Shown here one piece after another: positions 21,608 through 31,202 of a stretch of DNA of 64,000 nucleotides (its first letter is position 1; every line of letters begins with the position of its first letter). The notes under the pieces were generated by a model. The model worked only from the letters and a program-made list of their open reading frames with translations. It did not search any database and was not told where the DNA came from. The position numbers and the translations under genes were made by a program. Location of the stretch: positions 1,055,001 to 1,119,000 of the forward strand of contig CM032123.1 of NCBI GenBank assembly GCA_018894105.1, read 5' to 3'. The DNA is from Jacaranda mimosifolia (Eukaryota > Streptophyta > Magnoliopsida > Lamiales > Bignoniaceae).

Positions 21608-24307
21608 TCAACAAATACTCCATAGGCAACTTGTGATTATCAAGGTAAGTATCATCATCCACCACTTCCCACCTGTTGCCCTCAATCCCGTTGCTCCACC
21701 GCAGATCAATCTGTGGTTATGATACGTACACACAGGGCGCTTCCTGCAAAATTTGGGACAAACTCATAAAAATGTCGTTTTTCTTCTTTGTGTAATTCAA
21801 GAATTCAAGAAATTCTTTTTATAGAAAAAAAAAATTACAAAAATATGATCGTTCAAATCATTATTTAACAAATGAAAATCGAAACTATTGAAACTAGTCA
21901 TGCAAGATCGTAACAATTAAAAATTTGAAAACAAATAATTTTACGAACCGAAAAGTATTATTAGCATTGAAATTTTGCTTAAGTGGTGTTTGCACTTACT
22001 GAATTGACTCACTTTTAGATGCCACGCAAATAAATTTCGATACTGATAGTACTTTCCGCCAATAAAATTTTTTATTTCAATTTTTAATTCTTTATAATTT
22101 TGCATTACTGCCTCCAACAATTTTGATTTTAATTATTTGTCAAATGTCCATTTAAACGGGTCTATTTTTATAATTTCTACCCTTACGGTTTAGATTCTCT
22201 ATTCCAATTTATATTCCATTTCATGAATATATGACATGTGTATTAAATATTTTCTTATAAAAATAATTGATTAAAAATCAGAGGCACTCGACATATATAT
22301 ATATATATATCAAGTAAGAATAGGAGATGAAATACGAAGTGGAATAAAGGATAAAAGTGTTTTATACCTGGATGAGCAGAAGGAAACAACATAGTCCGTC
22401 CCCGCACAGGTAAAAATACTGGTGGGATCATCGTACGCGTAGCTATACGCCGCCGGGCAAGCTTCCTTGAATCTCTTCGAATAATACGTCGGCTGGCAAG
22501 TTACAGAATTCCCATAAACCCCTCTGCAGCAATACTCATCCGTATCAAAAACGTCACACGCACTTCGACAGGCGACATTTCGTCCGCCGCCTCCTCTCAC
22601 CGCCAGCTCCTTCGGGCAAATCGGCCGCAAATCGGCGTCGCAGCCGGCGATGCTGCAGTTCCCTCTGCCGTTGAGCGGTGTCACAACCATCGGTAGGTTG
22701 AACCCGTCAACAAGACTAACGTCGTAGAAGTCGTTATTAGCTAGCGTGAACTCGGCTAGTGATGCCGGCGGCTTGCCTGAGGCGGCGCATTTGAGGGCCG
22801 AGCCGCAGCTGCCTGTTTGGCATGAGCCGTTGCCGTTTTGATCGAAGTTGCAGCCGGTTCGACCCCATATGCGGCCAGACCAGCCGACGGGGGCCGTGAA
22901 TACCATGGTTTGGCCGGGTTTTAGAGCGAAGCCGCCGCCGTTGAAGTTCTCACCAGGTGTTGCGGCTGGCCAGATTGTTTCTTTGCAGTAGTTTACTATG
23001 GTGAAAATTCTTGCACCCTCGGACAATTTTGTCCCTGCAGCGTCATGCATGTCCAAGAAATTAAAACATTAGTCACCAAGTTTTTATTTGCCGAGCGGCT
23101 ATGGCCTAGCGGCATACATAATGTGGAAGGTTAAGAGTTCGAGTCTTAACGGACTATTGATGTGCGTATGTATAAATATAAAAAAAAAAATTATGATTTT
23201 ATCTTTATTATTTCTTTTGATACAATAGGAGTATAAATTTGAAAGATGAAACAAGGGAAAGTATTTATACTTTTCCAAAATATAAATCCTACATATGTTA
23301 AGGAATTATGGACTAGGATTTCACGTGACATCAATAGGGGTGTAAATGAGATGAGACTATTCGCGAACGGTTCAAGTTCAACTCGATGAAAGCTCAAATT
23401 CTGCTCGAACTTAAACGAAACGAGCCGAGTCGAGCCGAGCCCAAGCTCGCCAGTCAAACAAGTCAAGCCATGCTCAATAATATTCGGTTCGACAGGCTCG
23501 TGAGCCTAAACGAGCTTTTTATTTTATATATATATTTATATAATAATAACAATAATAATATGGTGTTTATTATTATAAATTTTGTTTCAAATCTAAACGG
23601 GCTCGAGCTCATCCGAGCTTATACGAATTGAGTCTTATCGAGTTAAAGCAATTTCATCCAAATTTATACGAATCGAGCCTTAACGAGCCTGAGCCTATTC
23701 TGACGAGCCGAGCTCGAGCCTGGCAGACTCGGGTTCGGCTCGTTTACACCCCTAGACATCAATGCCCCCCTTCCCAACATAATTTCAAATAGTGAAAATA
23801 TGAAGTATTATTTGTGTGATTTGTATTCTTGTTTTTGAACTGTGTAACAATAATATCATAGTATGTTGATAGACGTTAGTAATTTTTTGAGCGAGGATAG
23901 ACAGTATTTTGGGGAGGATATATTCAATGCATATGCAACAGATTGTCAATGAGTTTAATGTTAAACACATATCGAGTAAGCAGAGTATGATTTCTAGCTA
24001 ATGACACATGATGTATGTTCAAATCACAAGAATCACAAAAACAAATCAGAGGTAATTATAATTCACCCATCATTTAAATAATTCGAACTCCATCAAATCC
24101 GAATTATGTTAAAACTTATCTATTACTTGCATTGTGACAATGACCAAATATCTCAAACCAAATTACTAACATGTTCTACATAGATGAAATAATACACACT
24201 TGAGAAAACAAAGTTGATTATGAATAAAATAGCACATTAGTACCTGTTATTAAAAGAAGTAAAACCAAAAATAGTGACGGAGGAAGATTCTTGAGCCCAG
24301 CCATCAT
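21608..24307 (-). CDS. Thaumatin-like protein (PR-5 family), three exons, possible GPI-anchored C-terminus
   Basis: Secreted PR-5-type protein. Exons: 24307-24244 (signal peptide, MMAGLKNLPPSLFLVLLLL), 23034-22368 (whole thaumatin domain) and 21743-21608. They join in frame to 288 residues. Exon 2 supplies the 16 cysteines that form the eight disulfides of the family, the GRIWGRTGC signature region, and FTLANNDFYDVSLVDGFNLP with acidic-cleft residues. Exon 3 is my reading: donor CCAG|GTATAA at 22,368, acceptor TTTGCAG|GAAG at 21,743. It adds 45 residues that end in a hydrophobic run (WWMMILTLIITS), as in proteins that receive a GPI anchor. If exon 3 is wrong, translation runs past the donor and ends near 22,310. 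Intron 1 holds a SINE and a hAT MITE; intron 2 holds a MITE ten bases past the donor. Family members act in antifungal defence; substrate unknown here. Confidence 0.85.
22189..22357. mobile_element. Short MITE in intron 2 of the thaumatin-like gene
   Basis: Ends TTTAGATTCTCTATTCC and AAGTGGAATAAAGGATAAAA with an internal TA microsatellite (about 22,296-22,311). It reaches within about ten bases of the 5' splice site at 22,368. Confidence 0.62.
23090..23190 (+). mobile_element. tRNA-derived SINE, family B, in intron 1 of the thaumatin-like gene
   Basis: Box A-like TATGGCCTAGCGGC and box B-like AAGAGTTCGAGTCTTAAC, then TGTGCGTATGTATAAATA and a poly-A tail. Relatives lie at about 53,140-53,250 (plus strand) and 59,930-60,043 (minus strand). 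Its polymerase III boxes are on the strand opposite the host gene. Confidence 0.75.
23335..23754. mobile_element. hAT-like MITE in intron 1 of the thaumatin-like gene
   Basis: A 420 bp element that starts TAGGGGTGTAAATGAG and ends CTCGTTTACACCCCTA, flanked by the perfect 8 bp repeat GACATCAA (23,327-23,334 and 23,755-23,762). The interior has many CGAGCCGAG/CTCGAGC words that can pair with each other. It is the cleanest member of the family also seen at 3,393-3,746 and 59,422-59,832. No transposase. The open frames across it are products of this repeat, not genes. Confidence 0.88.
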
Positions 24308-24375
24308 TCCTCTGAGTGTTTATTCCCAGTTCCTGAAAGTTCGAAAATTGTGATGGATAGCAGGGGCCCAAGGAG

Positions 24376-24386
24376 CACTATATATG
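24376..24386 (-). promoter_or_regulatory. Probable TATA box of the thaumatin-like gene
   Basis: On the minus strand the sequence reads CTCCATATATAGTGCTCC about 70 bases upstream of the start codon at 24,307. That spacing suits a TATA box with a short 5' UTR. No transcript data support it. Confidence 0.5.
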
Positions 24387-24825
24387 GAGCTATCTACAGT
24401 TAAAACTTACGCAGAGGAATACGTGCTGAAGAGCATTAGAAGCACTCCAAGTTTTGAAAAGATTACTTTGTCAAAAGGAGAGAGTGATTCTTTTCCTCGT
24501 CTGTTCGTGGAAGTTAGAAGATTCTATTCTTTTTTACACTCCTAGGAAGTATGCTTTAGCATTTCTTTTTTACTTCACTAGTCATGGAATGTTAAACCAT
24601 TATATGCGGATTCCAAGTTTATATTGTCGGATTCAAGTTGACCAATAAATCGTTTTTCATCAGTTAAAAGTTTGCATATTTGATACGAAAAAGGGTACTT
24701 TAAGTACTTAATTTATCCTTAAGCACTAAAATTTGTAATTTTTTATTTGGTACGACCTGATATTAACTTTGAATGAGAATCGTCAATTTGAAATATGTGG
24801 TCATAGTTCAATGATACACTTAAAG

Positions 24826-25160
24826 GGCGTTTGGCTAAACTTATTTTAACATCTTATAAGATGCATAAACTTATAAGATGTTTTTAGAGCTTATAAGATG
24901 TTAGATCATATTTTTAAAATAAGTTGTTGAAGTGTTTGGATAAAAGAAGATGTTGGAGCTTATAAGATGTTAATAATAGTAATTTTGTAATTAAAATAGT
25001 TAAAAATGAATGAACTTGTTAAAATTTTAAAAATAAGTTAGGATCTCCTTACCTTTTTTAAAAGAGCTTATAAGCTCGTAATATTTTTTTTAGGATTTTA
25101 TAAGTTATTAAATATTTTATAAGATGTTTTGAGAAACTTATAAGCTCACCCAAACGCTCT
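24826..25160. mobile_element. hAT-like MITE rich in CTTATAAG
   Basis: A 335 bp element with ends GGCGTTTGGCTAAACTTA and AGCTCACCCAAACGCTCT. The direct repeat CTTAAAG flanks both sides (24,819-24,825 and 25,161-25,167). Several ATCTTATAAG/CTTATAAGAT words form internal palindromes. Degraded relatives lie at about 1,800-2,120, 4,831-5,170, 13,320-13,560 and 15,600-15,815. Confidence 0.75.
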
Positions 25161-25606
25161 CTTAAAGTGGACCTTTTAAATCTACTGCAACACACATATA
25201 CAAATACCTCAGCTACATCATAGAAAGTACATATAAAACTAACTATTTGTATTTTTCAATACTTATTCATTTAAGAATTCAACGTTTTTCATTGAAACTA
25301 TCTAACGACTATAATCTTGTATCTCAAGATTAAATCTCAAATAATTTTGTATGACCTAATTCAAAGACATGGGAATATGGGATGAGTTTCAATCCAAGTG
25401 TTGTTCTGGGCCATATTTGGACTGGATAACTTCTAGGTGATAGGCCTTTATAGAATTAGCCCAATAAGAAACAGATGCCCACGGCCCACCATTAGACACA
25501 CAGCCCAATAAGCTCTATGAGCCCATTTTAACCAAGGGAACCCCACTTTCGAAAAGAAAAATGGTAGTAAGGCCTTTGACTTCACTTTTCAGAACCTCAA
25601 TAGTTG

Positions 25607-25797
25607 TAGCCAAATGGCTTGTAGTTCAAGTTGCATCTGTCTTCCCTATTAAGTGGGAGGCTTTGTGTTTGATTTGTAATGGACACATTGTATACTTTAT
25701 GTGCAGTTTATATTTTGATTATTTGATTTGAAAATATAAATATATTAATTTATTAAAAATAACATATTTCGTCATTTGTAATGCTTTCTAAAAAAAA
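25607..25797 (+). mobile_element. tRNA-derived SINE, family A, copy 3
   Basis: Flanked by the 8 bp direct repeat AATAGTTG (25,599-25,606 and 25,798-25,805), good evidence of retroposition. Box A-like TTGTAGTTCAAGTTGC and box B-like TGTTTGATTTG are more decayed than in the other copies. The tail is TCGTCATTTGTAATGC plus A's. Confidence 0.82.
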
Positions 25798-26082
25798 AAT
25801 AGTTGCACAACAATTTATGCTAGCATGAGAAATTTGTGAAAGTATTACAAGTATCATACATATGGATACTATGGTACTAAATTCCAATTCATTTTTGTGT
25901 CAATAAGATTGAAAAATTGGAGATTTTACTAAAATTAACATAAATAGTTTTGGGCGTATCTATCTATTATAATTGAAAATCGAGAATAATAGACAGACTT
26001 ATTTTGCTATTTTCAATTAGAATTAATTAATATCAAAATCAAAAGCAATTTAATATAATTATAACATTTTGATTTTCTTTAA

Positions 26083-26494
26083 GGGCTCGTTTGCTTTGAA
26101 TGATGTGATTACAAGTTATATATAAGCAAATGGATATATTTTAAGCACATTAGGATAAAATATTTTAATTTTATGTTTGGCAATAAATTAAAATATAATA
26201 TATAAATTTACAATTATGTCTTTATACTTTTTAATAAGTTTTTTACAATTTCCTCATTCTTCACCATTCTTAGGAACATGTTTAATTGGAAATAAGATCA
26301 AAACTAAACTCTATTAGATTTTTGTAATTCTTATTACACCTAATCAGGCATTTCCCCCTTGATCCATTTTCCAAAAGCAATAATAAATAATGTTGAGCTT
26401 ATGATTTATCAAAAACTTTTATTAATTGAAATAAATATTAAAAGAGACTTGATTAGGTATGTATCACACATAATCAAACCAATCAAATAAGGCC
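26083..26494. mobile_element. PIF/Harbinger-like MITE with TAA target duplication
   Basis: A 412 bp element with ends GGGCTCGTTTGCTTTG and CCAATCAAATAAGGCC, flanked by TAA on both sides. The terminal repeats are imperfect. No coding capacity. Confidence 0.68.
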
Positions 26495-26522
26495 TAAGAG
26501 TTTACATGGACAAAAAAGTTTA

Positions 26523-26848
26523 GGTTGTGTTTGGTTATGTTTGTTGTTTTATTTTATTATGTGTTTGGGAGAATGAATTATTAGAGAATATAAAAATTAT
26601 TTTTTGGTATGTTTGTTTATGTTTTAAGGGAGATATTTTTTACTGTAACAATCATTAATATTTTTTTGTTGGATTTTTGAGATGAAAATAGAATTAAGTA
26701 ATTATTTTAATATTAAAATAATATATATAATATTTAATATATATGTATATATTGGAGAATGTGTATTTTATAAAAAAAAATAAAAAATATATTTAATTAT
26801 ATTTTCCCAAAATAATATTATTTCGAAAAAACATAACCAAAGAAAACC
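26523..26848. mobile_element. PIF/Harbinger-like MITE with TTA target duplication
   Basis: A 326 bp element with ends GGTTGTGTTTGGTTATGTT and AACATAACCAAAGAAAACC, flanked by TTA (26,520-26,522 and 26,849-26,851). Related but rearranged sequence lies at about 29,312-29,757 and, inverted, at 61,565-61,735. Confidence 0.75.
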
Positions 26849-27564
26849 TTAACACTTCGATGTTGGTTTTTCACCACACGAAACTACAGTACGTACCAAG
26901 GGTTGGCTTATTTACCCATTAAAATATGTAAAATGGGACCACATTCATCAACTATGCTAACTTATAAATTAATCAAACTAAAAATTCAAGCGTCCCAAGT
27001 AATACTTCATTACTTGGTACTTGAACATAATGTAATTATTGATCTCTCTTAATCTTATCCAAATCGCATTATCCTAATTATGAATTAGAATGGTCGACGT
27101 GGATCTATGATAAATTGAAGGCCCAAATAAAAATAAAAAGAAAAGAAAAGAAAAGAAAAATTATAGCAACATGCTTGATTTTAACGCAGTGTCTTTGATT
27201 ATGTAGGTCCCTATTCCTCTTTTTCTTTTGTTGTTGGAGCATCCTAGATAAATATTGTACCACAAACATTATCTACAACCAATAGAAAATCAGATAATAA
27301 TTAATTTATTTTCACAAAAAAAGGGAATATGGATAAAGTATTCAATAATTTTCAACCATAGATCCGAGAAACAATCTTCTATTAACTGCTCCACCGTGAG
27401 ATCACAATTTCATCCCCCACTCTACAAGTCGCCGCCGCCACTGCGGAACCTCCTCAGCTATCAACTTCAACTACATTTTTCCCTTTTCGAAACGTTGTTT
27501 TGGGTAGTTTGAGATTTTCGGAGTTTTTGTAGTTTTTTTAGAGTAATATATTCTGATATTTTCA

Positions 27565-28137
27565 ATGGCGGAAGGTGGGAGATCGGTTGGGACAGTGAAA
27601 TGGTTCAGCGGCCAAAAGGGATTCGGTTTCATCAGTCCGGATGAAGGCGGCGACGATCTCTTTGTCCACCAAACGGAGATCCAATCGGTGGGGTTTCGGA
27701 CCCTCCGTGAGGGTCAAAGAGTGGAGTTCAACATCGAGAGCAACGAAGACGGACGAACCAAAGCTGTCGAAGTCGTCATTCTAGCGAGCGATTACAATTC
27801 TAGCGGAATACGCGGCGGGAGACGTGGTGGTGAGTATGGCAGGGTCGGTGGCGGTAGACGTGGGAGATTCAGCAGTGGTTTTGGTGTCGGCCGTGGGGGT
27901 GATGGAGTTGAATGCTACAACTGCGGGGGGATAGGCCACTTGGCCAGGGACTGTTATCGTGGCAGTGGTGGAGATGGTGATTATAGGGGTGGTTACGGGC
28001 GCCGTGGCGGCGGCAGGGTTAGAGGTCGAGGAGGAGGCGGCGGCGGCGGCGTCGTCGTTGGAAGAGAGTGTTATAATTGTGGAGAAGCGGGGCATCTTGC
28101 GCGGGATTGCCCAGTTCAGCAAATTAAAGTTGAATAA
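27565..28137 (+). CDS. Cold-shock-domain, glycine-rich, zinc-knuckle RNA-binding protein
   Basis: A 190-residue intronless protein of the plant CSP/GRP2 family, which act as RNA chaperones that melt RNA structure in cold and in flower and seed development. Residues about 7-72 form the cold-shock domain with RNP1 (KGFGFI) and RNP2 (LFVHQ). An RGG-rich glycine linker follows, with two CCHC zinc knuckles at residues 117-130 ([14 protein letters not shown]) and 169-182 ([14 protein letters not shown]). Two knuckles match the CSP2/CSP4 class rather than the seven-knuckle class. The start ATG at 27,565 opens directly into the cold-shock domain. The coding sequence is much richer in GC than its surroundings, as expected for Gly/Arg repeats. 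The glycine-rich antisense frames are artefacts. Confidence 0.95.
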   Translation: MAEGGRSVGTVKWFSGQKGFGFISPDEGGDDLFVHQTEIQSVGFRTLREGQRVEFNIESNEDGRTKAVEVVILASDYNSSGIRGGRRGGEYGRVGGGRRGRFSSGFGVGRGGDGVECYNCGGIGHLARDCYRGSGGDGDYRGGYGRRGGGRVRGRGGGGGGGVVVGRECYNCGEAGHLARDCPVQQIKVE

Positions 28138-28159
28138 TTATAAAAGTTATGTGATTTAA

Positions 28160-28664
28160 TTTCCTTACATAATGTTTAATTTGGTGTGGATTTTTATTTT
28201 ATTTTATTTTTTTTTAGAGGAAGGGGGATGATGATATCATCACGACTCCAATTTCTTGTCTCTCCTTGATAATTTCATATCAATTTTATACCACTTAGCA
28301 TTATAATTTTTTTTTTAAAATTTCGACTACAATTTTTTCCTTATTTTTTGGGGGAAAAAATAAAGTGAAACTTTGGTGTATTGGATTCTTTTTCTATTTT
28401 GATAACGTACGCAATATCACATAAAATCACAATCATTTTATTCTCGAGTTTTAAATAATTTGAATAATTAAAAAACAACAATAATTTCTCAAACTATAAT
28501 TAAAAAATAAAAAAATAATAAGAATACATTTTCTATACAAGTTTGAATTTAACTTAATTTTAAGTTCGTATATTTACATATAGATCGCTCATAAATTCAA
28601 ATCTTATAAAAATAATTGAGAAATCGACAGCAATCCCCTATTTGCAGCAAAGAATTTGAACTAT
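28160..28664. other. Spacer between two convergent genes
   Basis: About 500 bases with the 3' ends of the cold-shock gene (plus strand) and the plastid-type membrane protein (minus strand). AT-rich; no further gene seen. Confidence 0.5.
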
Positions 28665-30180
28665 TTATGAATGATCCTTTGCTTCTTTGGGAGATTTTTC
28701 GGCTTCACTGGCAATTGATTCAAAAATGGACTCGACCTCATCTCCGGCTTCCTGAACCTACATCCACATTTAAAATTTATTTAGTATTTTTACTATATGA
28801 CACACATTTTAATAATAAATAATCAAAAAATAAGTACAGTTACCTTGTCAATAAAATCGCCAATTGAATCAGCACTTTTAGCTGTTTTTTCGGCCATATC
28901 TTCGACAACATCTACAAGATTTTTAAGTTTTCCTTGTGGGAGATCGTCGGCAATGTCTTCCGCAATCTTATCTACTTCCTCGGCTACTTTCTCCACCACC
29001 TCAACTATTTGTTCCACTGTCTCCACAGTATTTTCTATTCTATCTGCAAATTATGATCACAAATTAAAATAAATAATTTCTTTGTTAATTAAAATAGTGG
29101 GGTGAAAAAAAAAATATATAATTCTAAAGCCCTTACTTTTGAGTACCCATAATGGCCCCCATTTGTGGGTGAAAAAGGGTAGGACCAGTGACACCACCAT
29201 TCCAAGAATCCAACTCCTACTGCATCATTTTTATTGAATTAGTCCATTAGCTAGCATTCTTATATAATCAAATCAAAATTACTTAGAAAAAAAAAAAAAA
29301 TATATATATATATATGGTAATGATTGAATATGAATTATGTGTTTTGGATTATGTATTTTGGGAGAATGAGTTTTGGAAATGAGGTTGGGGAACGTGATGT
29401 ATGTTTGTTTATGTTTTGAGAATAATAAAAAAATTGTTTTGGGAAAATTTGATATGTTTATTTATGTTTTGGGAGGACAAAATTCTATTGTAGCAGTCAA
29501 ATCAATGCATTTTATTGATTTTTTGGGATGAAAATAGAATTGAGTGATTTTTTTATTATTAAAATAATAATAATATATATGATGTACATATATAATATAT
29601 GTATGTATATATTGAAAAATGAGAAAGTTTTAGAGATAATGAAAAATATAAGAGGACATTTTGGGAAATTTAATTTGACATTTTGGAAGAAAAACTTTTG
29701 TATGTTTGGTTACATTTTGAGAAAACAAAATTATTTCCCCAAAATATAATCAAACATAGCCTATACAATTGTAATACATATAGATGAAATTTCACTTACA
29801 TGGAGCTGGAAGGTGGTGGCCCAGAAGGCAATGGAGCTCCCGGTACGCCAGTAGCATATATAGCAAAAGACTGCCTATAATAGGAAAAGAAAAATGAACT
29901 CGATTATTCGGCTTAGTTCTTACGTGTATCAGTCTCAAACTCATAAAATGATCTCATTTAAAAATTTAAAACGGGAAATGAACCTTACGTACCTTGTGTT
30001 TTTGTTATTTCCATATTGCACACTTGTTTTCTTGCCCCAAAAAATCATTTCATTTTTGCACTTTGCGGCAACGAAGTTTGGAATTGGAGTGCAATGCAAA
30101 CTTTGAGAACTCAAATATGGCTTGATAAGAAGGCCATCGGTCGACTTATATCCAACGATGATAGATCTTGCCATCGACAT
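28665..30180 (-). CDS. Predicted plastid single-pass membrane protein with long charged helices, five exons
   Basis: Uncharacterised plant family; no function is known to me. Exons on the minus strand: 30180-29993, 29874-29800, 29219-29137, 29043-28844 and 28757-28665. They join to 212 residues. The N-terminus (MSMARSIIVGYKS...) is rich in Ser and basic residues and poor in acid, like a transit peptide. Next come a Gly-Pro linker (GVPGAPLPSGPPP), one hydrophobic segment at about residues 91-107 (SWILGMVVSLVLPFF) followed by THKWGPLWVL, and a long amphipathic region rich in Glu, Asp, Val and Lys (EQIVEVVEKVAEEVDKIAED). The C-terminus is acidic. A plastid membrane location is inference. The start could also be the second Met (30,174). 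All introns are GT-AG and the phases agree. Confidence 0.82.
29312..29757. mobile_element. Degraded MITE in intron 2 of the plastid-type membrane protein gene
   Basis: Words such as GAATTATGTGTTTTGGATTATG at the left and CAAAATATAATCAAACATAGCC at the right are imperfect inverted repeats, related to 26,523-26,848. About 29,318-29,430 is repeated in inverted orientation at 61,565-61,735. Boundaries approximate. Confidence 0.5.
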
Positions 30181-31202
30181 AACTATTGCAACAACAAAGA
30201 AATCTTCCGGAAATTTGTGGGTAACTCAAAATTTTCTGACAAAATGTGGATTGTGTGGAAATAGCTTGCAAGATTTTCAGGATATGCACTGTCCCAGGTC
30301 TCAATTTATAGGGACGAGAATGGGATGGAATGTGGTATTCTTGTTGTCTAGTGCGGGACTGCGAGGTCATATCCAAAAGTCAAGAATGAGTAATTAGGAC
30401 ATGATCTTGAAACGGTCAAGTACGCCAACCTGGTCCACATGGATATCGTACGTCCAAGCAGGCAGCAGCCCACGTTGTGTGGGTTCTAGTCTCCAAGAAA
30501 CATCATGGAAATTATCCAAGGTACATTAGATTTTTCACCGACAATCCAACTTATGGTCTAAGCCAAAAAGATCTTCACTTTAATTCAAAATGAGTAGTGT
30601 TGGGTTAGTCATATTGTTTGTTGGTTATCATTAAGACAAATGCATTTGCTTTATTTTGAAATACTCGCGAATTTGATAATGCTTACTTGATCCCGATTTT
30701 AAATTATCTTCTTTTTTTTTAGGGGTATAGTCATTTATATAATATTTCAGTTGATTTGTTGCATTTGTCCTCTTTCAGTGGATGAGTAGGTTATACCACC
30801 CATTAAATGGGTTGTTTGTGTTACACCATTGGGATTTTCAATCACTTGTATGCATCTTTTCGCCAGTTCAATTTAAATTGATGGATCTAAGATATTTTAG
30901 CTCTTTGAGAATCATTTTTATATGAGAGAAAATTATTTCAACCTTATGAACGAGAAAAAAGTTTTTGAACATTTGTTAAGTGAATAAATTTTTATCTACT
31001 CTTCAAATTATGGATTCCCGTGTTGAGCAGCAACTTTACAAAATCAACCCACATCTTGCATAAGCCACACTAGGCAAACCATACAAAACCACACTTTTCC
31101 TATAAACATAGATACCACACGAAACCATTTTACATAGGTTTTCTATACATGAAACAACAAAGAATGTCATTGTAATGAAAAAAACTCGATCGCCAGGGAG
31201 TA
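30181..31202. other. Intergenic region between two minus-strand genes
   Basis: Includes the probable promoter of the plastid-type protein gene and the 3' flank of the receptor kinase gene. No gene seen; open frames at 30,016-30,397 are antisense to exon 1 or random. Confidence 0.45.

Larger units (their letters stand above)
24400..27564. other. Gene-free repeat-rich stretch upstream of the cold-shock gene
   Basis: Contains a hAT-like MITE (24,826-25,160), a SINE (25,607-25,797) and two PIF/Harbinger-type MITEs (26,083-26,494 and 26,523-26,848). A cluster of GGCCCA/AGCCCAAT words lies at about 25,405-25,525. The 27,400-27,564 end should hold the 5' UTR and promoter of the cold-shock gene. No coding exon found. 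Confidence 0.5.

Noticed and set aside
23191..23631. Open frames on both strands across the hAT MITE
   Set aside because: They come from the repetitive CGAGC words of the element and stop within it; no transposase similarity.
27781..28122. 113-codon minus-strand frame rich in Ala, Thr and Ser
   Set aside because: Antisense shadow of the Gly/Arg codons of the cold-shock protein.
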